The position numbers and the translations under genes were made by a program. From the NCBI RefSeq assembly GCF_003797185.1, contig NZ_RKMH01000015.1:45743-109742 (forward strand): DNA of 64,000 bases, written 5' to 3'. The notes under the pieces were generated by a model that made no database searches, was not told the DNA's origin, and saw only the letters and a list, made by a program, of their open reading frames with translations. Of this stretch, positions 1 to 8,786 are shown one piece after another. Positions within the stretch are counted from its first letter, which is position 1. Each line of letters begins with the position of its first letter. The DNA is from Gordonia oryzae. Lineage in GTDB: Bacteria > Actinomycetota > Actinomycetes > Mycobacteriales > Mycobacteriaceae.

Positions 1-300
1 GGCGGGCGGCACGGCCTCGTCGAGAAGACTCACGGTCCCGTCGGCCGGGGCGGCCACCGCGAACGGATCGGTGGGCGCGACGCGGGCGGGATGCCGGAAG
101 AAGGCCGCGCAGGCACCGGCGGTCAGGACGGCCGGTGTCCGAATCCAGCGGTGACGCCGACCGAGCACCGCGACGGCCGAGGCGGCTGCGACAAAGGGGA
201 GACCCGCCGGGTGGACCGGGGGTACGGTCTCGCGGGCCAGGGTAACCAGATGCGCCGGAGACAATCCGTCTGGTGCGTCCTCACGCGGGCGCCTCGCCAC
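1..300 (-). CDS. psd: Phosphatidylserine decarboxylase proenzyme, N-terminal part (runs off the window)
   Basis: Phosphatidylserine decarboxylase makes phosphatidylethanolamine at the membrane; the family self-cleaves at a C-terminal serine to create a pyruvoyl group. Only about the first 100 residues are here, so the cleavage site is outside the window. The visible part has the mycobacterial Psd pattern: a VPPVHPAG segment near residue 25, an arginine-rich GRRHRW turn, FFRHP near residue 63 and APADG near residue 83. I prefer the GTG start at 298-300 over the ATG six bases upstream because GGAGAGG lies at good spacing before it and the protein then begins VARRPR, as in mycobacteria. It lies downstream of moeA on the same strand, the M. 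tuberculosis psd-moeA2 order. Identification is by remembered similarity and is strong. Confidence 0.9.
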   Translation of the reverse strand, partial: MARRPREDAPDGLSPAHLVTLARETVPPVHPAGLPFVAAASAVAVLGRRHRWIRTPAVLTAGACAAFFRHPARVAPTDPFAVAAPADGTVSLLDEAVPPA

Positions 301-662
301 AGTCATCCTCTCCGACGTCGTCAACGCGACCGCTCGCCGCGTCCGTTCAGCTTAGAGCCCCGGGTGTCGGTGGCTCCACGTGCTGGGGGAGCGGTTGTGC
401 ATCGACGGCTGTTGCGCACAGTCAGCGAAACCGGTGGCATACGTCACCACATGCATGTTCAATAGCGCACATGTTCGATAGCCGGAATCCGGGCACCCGA
501 GGGTGGCAATGCTCGAGACCGCCCGACTCGACGACTGCGCCGCCGATGCGCCACAGGCACTGTGCCCCGACGATTGAGGGGTAAGGCGTTACGGGCCGAG
601 GTCGGTCTGACGCGCACGGCATCGGTGCGACGAGGTGGCAATTCCTTGGGTTCGCGCGAGCC
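301..662. other. Intergenic stretch without a recognised gene
   Basis: About 360 bases between psd and the small reading frame that follows. Short frames on both strands have poor codon use and no recognisable motif. I see no convincing repeat, RNA gene or terminator. Confidence 0.5.
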
Positions 663-674
663 TTGGCCTCCGCG

Positions 675-968
675 ATGCCGCACACCCCGGGTGATCTCGA
701 GGGCGGCGATCTGACCGAGTGGCGCGCGGCCATCCTGGTGCGCGAAACCGCCTATCTGACAGGCGAATCCCGCGAAGAGATCGATCGCGTCGTCGCGAAC
801 GCCGACGGCACCTGCGTGGCGCACAACCGCGCCAAGGAGGCCGACGGCCCGACCTACACACCCATCGACACCGAATACGGGCATATCCTCGACATCACGA
901 CGCCGACCGGCGCCTGGCATCGGAGCCTGGCGCCGAACCTAGTCGGCCGGCAGCCCGAGCGGCGATGA
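675..968 (+). CDS. Small hypothetical protein, possibly a gene remnant
   Basis: An open frame of about 97 residues with codon use typical of the window (strong third-position G/C) and a hydrophilic, protein-like composition, including a TEWRAAILVRETAYL stretch early and TPTGAWHRSL near the end. I do not recognise the family. No convincing ribosome binding site precedes the ATG at 675, and the frame stays open upstream to 585 without a good start. It may therefore be the C-terminal remnant of a longer gene. It lies between moeA and psd on the opposite strand and separates a pair that is adjacent in mycobacteria. Confidence 0.4.
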   Translation: MPHTPGDLEGGDLTEWRAAILVRETAYLTGESREEIDRVVANADGTCVAHNRAKEADGPTYTPIDTEYGHILDITTPTGAWHRSLAPNLVGRQPERR

Positions 969-1030
969 CCTCGACGTGGCGAAAACCCACACATCCCCAT
1001 CGAATACGTCCTGCGCATCGGCCGCGCCGG

Positions 1031-2272
1031 TCACGTCAGCGCAACCACGTCCACCAGGTCGCCGGCCGCCAGTGACACGGTCTCGGCGGGAATGTCGACC
1101 AGCGCGTCGGCGTGGGCGAGGTTGCTCAGATGATGTGATGCCGGCGGCCCGACGGTCGTGACAGCCGGTCCGTCGGGGTGGCGGACGAAGACCGCACGCT
1201 GGAACTGCCGTTTGCCCGCCGGTGAGGTCAAGGCGGTGGTCAATTGTGCGCGCAGTCGTTGTCGGCGCAGATGCAGGCCCATCGCGGCGCGCAGGGGGTC
1301 CCGGATGAACACCTCGAAGGACACCAGCGAACTCACCGGATTGCCGGGCAAGGTCACGATCGGTACGGACCGCCCGGCCGGACTGCGATAGTGCCCGCAG
1401 CCCTGGGGCATACCCGGCTGCATTGCGACCTTCACGAACTCCACCCCGCCGGTCATGCCCAGCGCTTCCTTGACGACCTCGAAGGCGCCCGCGCTGACTC
1501 CGCCGGAGGTCAGGATGAGGTCGGCGTCGGTGGCGATGTCGTCGAGGCGATGCAAGAACTGGGCCGTGTCGTCGGGGACGAAATGCACGTGCCTGGCCTC
1601 GGCGCCGGCCTCGATGGCCGCCGCGGTCAGCATGGCGCCGTTGGATTCGTAGATCTGTCCGTGCTGCAACGGAATTCCCGGCGCCACCAGCTCGGAACCG
1701 GTGGACAACACCGCCACCCGCACCGGTCGGAACACGCTCACCGTCGAGAACCCGAGACCACACAGCAACCCGATGTGCGCGGCACCGATCCGGGTGCCGG
1801 CCGGCAGCGCGGGCTGCCCGGCGACGATGTCGGAGCCCGCCGGGCGAATGTGTTTACCGGACGGCACCGCGGTGGTGATGCCCACCTGGGTGCCCTCGAC
1901 GGGTTCGGCGCCGCTGAACACGGCGGTGGTCAGTTCCACCGGCACCACCGCGTCGGCACCGGCCGGCATCGGTGCGCCGGTCATGATGCGGTGCGCAGTT
2001 CCCGGTACCAGTGGCGGTGGGTCGACGCGGCCGGCCGGGATGTCGGCGTCGACGCGAAGGTGTACCGGCTGCGCCGGCGTGGCCGCGGTGACGTCGGCCG
2101 CCCGGACCGCAAAGCCGTCCATCGCGGAGTTGTCGAAGCCCGGTAACGAGATCGGCGCGACGACGTCGGCGGCGAGTACCCGACCCAGCGCGGCCGTGAC
2201 GGGCATGGTGACCGGCTCGGGCGTGCCGAACAGACTGGCGACGACCTGCTGGTGTTCGGTGACCGTACGCAT
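1031..2272 (-). CDS. moeA: Molybdopterin molybdenumtransferase MoeA
   Basis: MoeA inserts molybdate into adenylylated molybdopterin in the last step of molybdenum cofactor synthesis, in the cytoplasm. The 413-residue product is full length for the family. It shows the N-terminal GRVLAADVVAPISLPGFDNSAMDGFAVR signature in pieces (GRVLA near 30, DNSAMDGFA near 47), the TSGGVSAG loop near 255 and LPGNPVSS near 308. The ATG at 2272 gives a standard MoeA N-terminus. Mycobacteria carry two or more moeA genes, and this neighbourhood (psd next door) matches moeA2. The start faces the divergent HAD gene across an 80-bp spacer that probably holds both promoters. Confidence 0.95.
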   Translation of the reverse strand: MRTVTEHQQVVASLFGTPEPVTMPVTAALGRVLAADVVAPISLPGFDNSAMDGFAVRAADVTAATPAQPVHLRVDADIPAGRVDPPPLVPGTAHRIMTGAPMPAGADAVVPVELTTAVFSGAEPVEGTQVGITTAVPSGKHIRPAGSDIVAGQPALPAGTRIGAAHIGLLCGLGFSTVSVFRPVRVAVLSTGSELVAPGIPLQHGQIYESNGAMLTAAAIEAGAEARHVHFVPDDTAQFLHRLDDIATDADLILTSGGVSAGAFEVVKEALGMTGGVEFVKVAMQPGMPQGCGHYRSPAGRSVPIVTLPGNPVSSLVSFEVFIRDPLRAAMGLHLRRQRLRAQLTTALTSPAGKRQFQRAVFVRHPDGPAVTTVGPPASHHLSNLAHADALVDIPAETVSLAAGDLVDVVALT

Positions 2273-2352
2273 GGGCCCAGCATGCCATCGCCCGCACGGC
2301 GCTCACGCACCGCCGACGCGCAGGTTCTCCCCGCACACCCTAGATTTGTAGG

Positions 2353-3150
2353 ATGACGCTCGGGTTGCTGATGGACATCGACGGTGTGATGGTCACGTCG
2401 TGGAAGGCGCTGCCCGGCGCGGTCGAGGCGGTCCGCATCCTCGCCGATCGTGGCCTGCCGCGGATGTTCTTGACCAACACGACGTCCCGCTCGCGCGGCC
2501 AGATCGCCGACGCCCTCAACAGCTGCGGGTTCGAGGTGTCGGCCGGGGAAATCCTCACCGCAGCCAAACTCACCGCCGAATACCTTGCACAGACCTATCC
2601 GGGCAAAAAGGCATGGGTACTCAACGAGGGCCCGATTGCCGACGACATGACCGGCATCGCCCTCACCGACGACCCGGCACAGGCGCAGGTCGTGGTGCTC
2701 GGCGGCGCCGGGCCGGTGTTCACACATCGAGCGTTGTCGATCGTGCTCGAGCTGATGTTGGCCGGAGTGCCGGTGGTGGCGATGCACCGATCGATGATCT
2801 GGTCGACCGCCCAGGGACTGGCCATCGACACCGGCGTCTACCTCGAGGGTCTGGAGAAGGCGTCGGGTCGTAAGATCCGCGCCATCGGCAAACCGTCACC
2901 TCTCGGTTTCCGTGCTGCGGTCGAGGTGATGAACCTCGAGCCGACCCAGGTGGTGATGGTCGGTGACGACATGCACAACGACGTCCTCGGTGCGCAAGCG
3001 TCGGCGCTGATAGGAGTGCTCGTGCGCACCGGCAAGTTCCGCGAGGAGGCACTCGGCGCCCTACAACGCGACGAGTTCGGACCGGTTCCCGACCACGTCA
3101 TCGACTCGCTCGCCGACCTGCCCGCCCTCCTCGACAAACTCGACGGATGA
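2353..3150 (+). CDS. HAD-superfamily subclass IIA phosphatase (NagD/LHPP-like)
   Basis: A cytoplasmic haloacid dehalogenase-type phosphatase, probably acting on a small phosphorylated metabolite; the substrate cannot be read from the sequence. Motif I is DIDG at residues 8-11, with Asp8 the expected nucleophile and Asp10 the acid/base. Motif II is the TNTTSRS region near 42, motif III is Lys180 in GKPSP, and motif IV is GDD at 204-206. The alpha/beta cap between motifs II and III is typical of class IIA. At 265 residues it is the normal length. It is divergent from moeA and convergent with the SRPBCC gene, so it is probably monocistronic. Confidence 0.88.
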   Translation: MTLGLLMDIDGVMVTSWKALPGAVEAVRILADRGLPRMFLTNTTSRSRGQIADALNSCGFEVSAGEILTAAKLTAEYLAQTYPGKKAWVLNEGPIADDMTGIALTDDPAQAQVVVLGGAGPVFTHRALSIVLELMLAGVPVVAMHRSMIWSTAQGLAIDTGVYLEGLEKASGRKIRAIGKPSPLGFRAAVEVMNLEPTQVVMVGDDMHNDVLGAQASALIGVLVRTGKFREEALGALQRDEFGPVPDHVIDSLADLPALLDKLDG

Positions 3151-3159
3151 GGGCGCGGC

Positions 3160-3615
3160 TCAGCCCTCGACGGCGCGCTTGATCTTGCCGAGAGTCTCGG
3201 CCATCCCGAGCTTCAGCTCGGCCTCGAAGCTCTTGGTGCCGCCCATCAACTTGTTGACGAGCACCGACGACACCGTCGAGGTGGTCCCGCCAGGCGCCTC
3301 ACGCCGCTCGGTCACGGTGACTCCGTTGGCCTTGGGCGTGATGGTGTAGCTCCACACGGTGCGATTCTCGGCGACGCGGAAACCGAGTTCCTGGTGGGGG
3401 GAGAAGCGGACGACTTTCGATGTCGTCGGCCACACCAGCGGTCCGCGGCGGTTGACGTTGATCGTCTTGGTGCCCAGACCCACCGTGCCGCGAACGATCA
3501 TCTTCACGCACTGCGGACTCCATTCACCCATGCGCTTGAGGTCGGCGATGACCTCCCACACCTGTTCGGGTGTGGCGTTGATGTCGATGGACTCTTCGAT
3601 GAGTGGTGCGGCCAT
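3160..3615 (-). CDS. SRPBCC (START/polyketide-cyclase fold) family protein
   Basis: A 151-residue protein whose N-terminus (EESIDINATPEQVWEVIADL) and GEWSP turn near residue 33 are typical of actinobacterial SRPBCC proteins. These have a helix-grip fold that binds hydrophobic ligands. No catalytic residue can be assigned and the ligand is unknown. No signal peptide is present, so it should be cytoplasmic. It stands alone, convergent with the HAD gene. A second, unrelated SRPBCC gene lies near 34.9 kb. Confidence 0.85.
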   Translation of the reverse strand: MAAPLIEESIDINATPEQVWEVIADLKRMGEWSPQCVKMIVRGTVGLGTKTINVNRRGPLVWPTTSKVVRFSPHQELGFRVAENRTVWSYTITPKANGVTVTERREAPGGTTSTVSSVLVNKLMGGTKSFEAELKLGMAETLGKIKRAVEG

Positions 3616-3734
3616 GCGGTGATCCCCCTGCGTGGTAGTGGTCCGGCCGGACGGCCCGCGCCGTCCTCTCTGGGGAGACTAGGGCACTTATTGAGCAAGC
3701 GTCAATAAGCTCATGTGTTAACAAGCCCGGGGCG

Positions 3735-4166
3735 TCAGGCCAGCAGAACCGCCGCGATCACCGCGCCGATACCGAGGAACACCGTCGCGGTCACCCAGAT
3801 CGCCGGATGCTCGCCGTCGTCATCGAGTAGCAGGGTGCCGAGCTTGCCGGGGGTGAGCCAGTCGATCAGGACGAACGACCACATCATCACAGCGATAGTC
3901 AGTGCGACGTAGACGATGGTGTATACCAGCCCGCGCCACAGCTCGAGGTAGGCGGTGTCGATCACCGAGCAGACCACGACCGCTGCCAGTCCGATCACCA
4001 TCGAGACAGACAGGATCGTGGCGTTGCGGTTGTGGTCGACCCAGACCAGCTGCCGCAGCCGGCCCGGCGTCACCAGATCGAGGGCGACGAAGCCGACGAT
4101 CAGCAGCGCGATCCCCACCAGGGAGAACGATGCACCATGTGCCAGATTGTCCCGCAAGCTCTCCAC
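3735..4166 (-). CDS. DUF350-family small integral membrane protein
   Basis: A 143-residue protein with four predicted transmembrane helices (about 14-32, 49-67, 79-104 and 122-142). It has an internal duplication: LDLVTPGRLRQLVW in the first half is matched by IDWLTPGKLGTLLL in the second. This repeat is the hallmark of DUF350. The molecular function of the family is unknown; members often sit near envelope or polyamine genes. It is not in an obvious operon here, and the sequence downstream to 4486 contains no supported gene. Confidence 0.85.
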   Translation of the reverse strand: MESLRDNLAHGASFSLVGIALLIVGFVALDLVTPGRLRQLVWVDHNRNATILSVSMVIGLAAVVVCSVIDTAYLELWRGLVYTIVYVALTIAVMMWSFVLIDWLTPGKLGTLLLDDDGEHPAIWVTATVFLGIGAVIAAVLLA

Positions 4167-4486
4167 TGAACCTCTCCCGTTCTTGCGCGTCAGCGGCGAA
4201 CCGCATCCCTGCGGAGAACCCTAGGCCATCACCGGCGTCCGGTCGGGCAAGAAGCCGCGGGCGCGTGGCAGGCGTCGGCGAGAAAAGGTCACACCCTCAG
4301 TCGGTCAAACCCTGGATGGGCCAAACCCTTGCGCGGGCCGTGGGTCGATTGTGTACTCGCACACCATGACCTGGTTGTTGCGCCTGCTCGAATCCGAGCA
4401 CCGGCATCTGCTGAGGGGTGTGGAGAGTCTGTGCCCGGAGGGGGCCGGCGCCACCGATCTCGGCGCCGACCCCGCCCAGGTCGAGA

Positions 4487-5599
4487 TCAGGACAGGGCGA
4501 CCAGATCGTAGGAGTTGACGTTGCGTGCCAGGTTTTTCACATGCTCGGTCGCGTCGCCGAGCGTGTGGCTGATGGCAGTCAGTCGGCTCGTGTAATGGCC
4601 CACCGGGTACTCGGCGGTCATCCCGATACCGCCGTGCATCTGGATCGCCTCCTGCCCGATGTGGCGACCTGAGCGGCAAATCTGCAGCTTGGCGCGTGAG
4701 GCGATCACCGGGTCGGCGATCCCGTCGGAGAGGGCGGTTGTGGCATACAGACTCATCGACCGTGCCAGCTCGAGCTGCGCGTACATGTCGGCGGCCCGAT
4801 GCGTCAGTGCCTGGAAGGTCGCCAGTGTCACCCCGAACTGCTTGCGCGTCTTGAGGTAATCGACGGTGAGGTCGAGTGCGCGTTCCATCGCCCCGACGGC
4901 CTCCGCACACAGCGCGGTCTGGATGCCGACCTCGACGTCGGCGAGCAGTGCCGAGGCGTCGCCGGAACCGAGGCGGGTGGCCGGGGCGCCGTCGAAGACG
5001 ATCTGAGCGCCTCGACGCCGATCGTGGGTGCGGTAGGCGGTCCGGGTCACGCCCTCGGCGTCGGCGTCGACGAGGTACAGGCCGACCTCGCCGTTCTCGC
5101 GCGCCGACACGATCAGCTTGTCCGCGCAATCACCGTGCGGCACCAGTGATTTGGTTCCGCTGAGCTTCCCGTCGGCGGCGGTGGTGGCCACCGCGGCCGA
5201 CGGCCAGCGGTCGCCGGCCTCCTGATGGGCGAAGGCCAGGAGTAACTCGCCGCCGGCCAGGCCGCCGAGGAGTTCTTCGCGCAGGTCGCCTTCGGTGGTC
5301 GCGACGATCAGCGAACCCGGAACCAACGCCGCGTCCAGGTACGGCTCAGGCGCCAGTGCTCGGCCGATCTCGCCCATGACCGAGGCGAACTCGACGGGGC
5401 CCGCTCCGGCGCCGCCGTCCTCCTCGGGAATGGTCAGGCCGAGAATGCCGATGTCGGCCAACGACTTCCAGACGTCGCGGCTCCAGCCCAGCTCGGTGTC
5501 GGTGACCTTGCGCAGCGTCTCGACGTCGTAGGTCTTGCTCAGGACGTCGCGGACGGTGTCGCGCAACATCGTCTGTTCTTCGGACAGTTCGAAATCCAT
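4487..5599 (-). CDS. Acyl-CoA dehydrogenase, smaller subunit of a probable heteromeric pair
   Basis: A 370-residue acyl-CoA dehydrogenase with the N-terminal helical domain (MDFELSEEQ start), a middle beta domain and the C-terminal helical domain including TRKQFGVTLATFQALTH near 250 and the QMHGGIGMT motif near 328. It follows a second, longer ACAD gene in the same operon with a 49-bp gap. In actinobacteria such tandem pairs often form alpha2-beta2 FadE complexes acting on bulky CoA esters such as sterol side chains. The middle domain is less canonical than in the partner, which fits a non-identical subunit. The substrate is not known; the upstream MFS gene suggests uptake followed by oxidation. 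Confidence 0.88.
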   Translation of the reverse strand: MDFELSEEQTMLRDTVRDVLSKTYDVETLRKVTDTELGWSRDVWKSLADIGILGLTIPEEDGGAGAGPVEFASVMGEIGRALAPEPYLDAALVPGSLIVATTEGDLREELLGGLAGGELLLAFAHQEAGDRWPSAAVATTAADGKLSGTKSLVPHGDCADKLIVSARENGEVGLYLVDADAEGVTRTAYRTHDRRRGAQIVFDGAPATRLGSGDASALLADVEVGIQTALCAEAVGAMERALDLTVDYLKTRKQFGVTLATFQALTHRAADMYAQLELARSMSLYATTALSDGIADPVIASRAKLQICRSGRHIGQEAIQMHGGIGMTAEYPVGHYTSRLTAISHTLGDATEHVKNLARNVNSYDLVALS

Positions 5600-5648
5600 G
5601 TGTGTTCCTCGTGTGTCGGGAGGTCGAATGGTCGTGTGTGCGGCGCGA

Positions 5649-6848
5649 TTACAGGCCGAGCACGGCCTTGTCGATGATCTGGCGCTGGACCTCCGACGAA
5701 CCGCCGTAGATGGTCACCTTGCGGTAGTTCAGATAGGTCGGCACCGACAGCTGCGCCCACTCCGGGGCCTCGATGTCGGCCGATCCGTTGGGCGCGGCCG
5801 GGTCGAGGCCGGCGACCGGAAGCGAATCCGGGCCCGCGATGTCGGCGAGCAGCTCCATCGCCTCCTGCTGCAGCTGGCTTCCGCGGAGCTTGAGCAGCGA
5901 CGACGCGGGGTTGGGCTTGCCGTCGGCCGACGATGCGACCACACGCAGCTGGGTCAGTTCCAGCGCGAGGATCTCGTTCTCGAGTTCGGCCAGGCGCGCG
6001 GCGAGGAACGGGTCCTCGATCAGTGGCTTGCCGTCGGCCGCGGTGATCTCACGGGCGAGTTCCTTGGCACGGGCCAGTTTGGTCTTGGTGTAACCCACGC
6101 GCGCGATGCCGCTGCGCTCGTTGCCCAGCAAGAACTTCGCCTGCGTCCACCCCTGATTCTCCTCGCCCACGAGGTTCTCCACCGGAACTCGCACGTCGTT
6201 GAAGAAGACCTCATTGACCTCGTAGCCGCCGTCGATCAACTGGATCGGACGCAGTTCGACGCCGGGGGTGTCCATCGGGAACAGCAGCATCGAGATGCCG
6301 GCCTGCTTCTTGACGTCGGGGTCGGTGCGGCACAGGCAGAAGATCCAGTCGGCAAACTGGCCGAGGGTGGTCCAGGTCTTCTGGCCGTTGACGACGTAGT
6401 GGTCGCCGTCGCGCACCGCGCGGGTCTTCAGCGAGGCGAGGTCCGAGCCCGCCTCTGGCTCGGAAAAGCCCTGGCACCACCAGATGTCGAGATTGGCGGT
6501 CTTGGGCAGGAAGCGTTCCTTCATCTCCTGCGACCCGAACTGGGCGATGACGGGCCCGATCATGCCCGCGTTGAACGGCAGCATGTCGGGCACCGACGCG
6601 AGGCTCATCTCCTCGCGGTAGATGTGGTGCTGGATCGGGGTCCAGTCCTGGCCGCCCCATTCTGTCGGCCAGTGCGGTACGGCATAGCCCGCCTCGTTCA
6701 TGATGCGGGTGGTGGTGACGATGTCCTCGGGATAGTTCAGCTTCCCGGCGGCCGAGCGTTCGCGCAGGTCCTTGGGGATCGCGGTGGTGAAAAATGTCCG
6801 AAGTTCGTCGCGGAAGGCTTCTTCACTTGAACTGAATTTCAGGTGCAT
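5649..6848 (-). CDS. Acyl-CoA dehydrogenase, larger subunit of a probable heteromeric pair
   Basis: A 399-residue ACAD of the FadE large-subunit type: PTEWGGQDWT near 64, CQGFSEPEAGSDL near 127 (FAD/substrate contact region), VNGQKTWTT near 153 and a C-terminal YGGSSEVQRQIIDKAVLGL end. I chose the ATG at 6848 because AAGG lies five bases upstream; the longer frame reaches into the upstream MFS gene, whose stop overlaps this gene by 26 bp. The overlap indicates translational coupling. With the following ACAD it probably forms a heterotetrameric flavoenzyme introducing a 2,3-double bond into a CoA ester. Confidence 0.9.
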   Translation of the reverse strand: MHLKFSSSEEAFRDELRTFFTTAIPKDLRERSAAGKLNYPEDIVTTTRIMNEAGYAVPHWPTEWGGQDWTPIQHHIYREEMSLASVPDMLPFNAGMIGPVIAQFGSQEMKERFLPKTANLDIWWCQGFSEPEAGSDLASLKTRAVRDGDHYVVNGQKTWTTLGQFADWIFCLCRTDPDVKKQAGISMLLFPMDTPGVELRPIQLIDGGYEVNEVFFNDVRVPVENLVGEENQGWTQAKFLLGNERSGIARVGYTKTKLARAKELAREITAADGKPLIEDPFLAARLAELENEILALELTQLRVVASSADGKPNPASSLLKLRGSQLQQEAMELLADIAGPDSLPVAGLDPAAPNGSADIEAPEWAQLSVPTYLNYRKVTIYGGSSEVQRQIIDKAVLGL

Positions 6849-8088
6849 GCCTACCTTCATACTCTCCGAGGTGGCGTGCGCAAACCCGGGCCCGGAGATT
6901 CGCCCGCCGGCGGGTGCGCGCCGACGCCAGTCCGCCGAGGACGGCGAGTGCGAGCACGTACCCGACGTAGATCGCGACGGTGGCGCGCAGACCGAGGTGT
7001 CCGACAACCAGTCCGGCGACCACCGCGGGCACGCTGAAGGCCACGTAACTGACGATGAAGACCGCCGAGAAGACCTGGCCGCGCGCAGGAGCGGGTGTCT
7101 GCACGCTGATCGAGTCCAATGCGCCGAGGAAGGTCCCGGCGAATCCGGACCCGGCGATCAGCGAGCCGAGGATGTACACCGGCAGCCACTCGGTGAGCAC
7201 GCCGGCCAGTGAGATGACCGCACCACCGGCGAGCGCCGGATAACCGAAGGCCAGTTTGGCCTGCGGCGCCCACGACGTGACCAGCAACGAGGTCAGCGCG
7301 CCGGCAGCGAAGAAGACGAACAGCAGTAGGCCCGCTTCGGCGTGATTGACGACGCCGAACACGCGCGCCACCACCGATGAGCCGAGCGAGAGGTAGAGGC
7401 CACCGAGCGACCATGTGGCCACGAACGCGGGGATGGCCGCCCAGAACAGCGGACGCACCACGGCGGGCACCGACGCCTGCGGAGCCAGGGTGCCGAGCAG
7501 GTGACGTCGTGACGAGAAGCCCACGCGCTCAGATGTTTCCGGCACGATCAGCAGTGCGATCAGGAGGACGGCATAGAGGGCGAGGATGATCTCGTAAACC
7601 AGGAAGCGAGGGTGGGGGGCGTACTGAACGAGAACGCCGGCCACCGCGACCCCGCCGGCGAGACCGATGGTCGGCCCCGCCCCGGTGATCGCCGACGACA
7701 GGCGTGGGCTCGGTGCCATGTCGACGACGGTTGCCGTCAGGGTCCCGATTGCGGCACCGGTCGCCAATCCCTGTAGTGCACGGGCCGCCATCAGGGTCCC
7801 GACGCCGTCGGCGACCAGGAACAACACCATGCTCGCGATCAGCAGGACCAGTGCAACTGCGAGAACGGGTCGTCGGCCGATGTGATCGGAGAGCGATCCC
7901 ACCGACAGCAAGCTGATCAGCATCGTGACGACGTAGATCGCGAAGACGCCGGTCAGGGCGAACGACGAGAAACCCCACAGCTGCTGGTAGACGGGATAGA
8001 GCGGCGAGGGCGCCGCCGACGCGAAGAGCACCATTACCACCATGGCGGTGACCACCCAGAACGCGCGGTGCGGATGTAGTCGCGACAC
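6823..8088 (-). CDS. Major facilitator superfamily transporter
   Basis: About 421 residues with roughly twelve hydrophobic helices and the MFS loop signature (SVGSLSDHIGRRPVL near 70). It resembles drug:H+ antiporter-type or catabolic MFS carriers; the direction of transport cannot be read from sequence. I moved the start from the longest frame (8142) to the GTG at 8088, which has GGAGG five bases upstream. This also leaves the operator-like repeats in non-coding DNA. It is the first gene of an operon with two ACADs and is divergent from a TetR gene that probably represses it. Confidence 0.88.
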   Translation of the reverse strand: MSRLHPHRAFWVVTAMVVMVLFASAAPSPLYPVYQQLWGFSSFALTGVFAIYVVTMLISLLSVGSLSDHIGRRPVLAVALVLLIASMVLFLVADGVGTLMAARALQGLATGAAIGTLTATVVDMAPSPRLSSAITGAGPTIGLAGGVAVAGVLVQYAPHPRFLVYEIILALYAVLLIALLIVPETSERVGFSSRRHLLGTLAPQASVPAVVRPLFWAAIPAFVATWSLGGLYLSLGSSVVARVFGVVNHAEAGLLLFVFFAAGALTSLLVTSWAPQAKLAFGYPALAGGAVISLAGVLTEWLPVYILGSLIAGSGFAGTFLGALDSISVQTPAPARGQVFSAVFIVSYVAFSVPAVVAGLVVGHLGLRATVAIYVGYVLALAVLGGLASARTRRRANLRARVCARHLGEYEGRHAPEIQFK

Positions 8089-8127
8089 GGGGACCTCCGA
8101 AGTTGAGCAGTCGGCAAAAGCAAAGGC

Positions 8128-8178
8128 GTTTGCGTTAGTCAAACTAGCCGAGGTGAGCCCCTAAAGCAACGTAGTTTG
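8128..8178. promoter_or_regulatory. Operator-like inverted repeats between the MFS operon and tetR
   Basis: GTTTG at 8128-8132 and CAAAC at 8140-8144 form an inverted repeat with a 7-nt spacer (17 bp in all). A third half site, TAGTTTG, lies at 8172-8178, inverted relative to CAAACTA at 8140-8146. The repeats sit between the MFS start and the TetR start, in a locally AT-richer stretch, which is where a divergent TetR regulator normally binds. Binding by this TetR is inference. Confidence 0.55.
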
Positions 8179-8192
8179 CAATAATCGATTCC

Positions 8193-8786
8193 ATGAATGC
8201 GACAACGGCAACGAGTGTGCAGGTGGACGCAGGGCAGCACCCACGGCGGCCCGGTGGACGCAGTGCGCGTGTGCAGCAGGCCGTCTACCGAGCCGTGGGA
8301 CAACTCGTCGGTTCCGGCGAGCGCGAGACCATGACCATTCCGCAGGTCGCCGAGCTCGCCGGGGTCAATCCGACGTCGATCTACCGGCGCTGGGGATCGA
8401 TCACCGCACTCGTCGAGGAGGTGGCGGTCGCCGCTCTCACCCAGGGCGAGGATCTCCCCGATACCGGCACCCTGCGTGGCGATCTCACCGACTGGGCACA
8501 GATCATCGCCGCCGACATCGGGCGGCCCAAACGTCGTTCTTACCTACGGGCAATGATCGTCGCGCGCGATGAACTCGTCGACGAATGCCCGTGCTGGGAG
8601 ATCCGGCGCGACCAGGCGCAACAGATGGTGGCCCGCGCCGCCGACCGCGGCGAGCCCACGCCGACCGTCGAGCAGATCCTCGACCACATCATCGCGCCGC
8701 TCTATCACCACGCCGTGTTCGGCAAGGCCATCGACGACGCGTTCGCTGCGCAACTGGTCGGCGATGTGCTGGCGATGATCGCCTGA
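8193..8786 (+). CDS. TetR/AcrR-family transcriptional regulator
   Basis: A 197-residue repressor. The N-terminal HTH covers about residues 28-75, with the recognition segment TIPQVAELAGVNPTSIYRRWGS, and is followed by a TetR C-terminal ligand domain ending in an FGKAIDDAFAAQLVGDVLAMIA helix. It is divergent from the MFS-ACAD-ACAD operon and shares its operator-bearing spacer, so it probably regulates both. The effector may be the transported carboxylate or its CoA ester (inference). Its stop codon abuts the stop of the convergent esterase with no gap. Confidence 0.9.
   Translation: MNATTATSVQVDAGQHPRRPGGRSARVQQAVYRAVGQLVGSGERETMTIPQVAELAGVNPTSIYRRWGSITALVEEVAVAALTQGEDLPDTGTLRGDLTDWAQIIAADIGRPKRRSYLRAMIVARDELVDECPCWEIRRDQAQQMVARAADRGEPTPTVEQILDHIIAPLYHHAVFGKAIDDAFAAQLVGDVLAMIA

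Noticed and set aside
4366..4511. Small plus-strand ORF starting MTWLLRLLESEHRHLL
   Set aside because: It runs antisense into the end of the ACAD gene and has no ribosome site or homolog I can recall.
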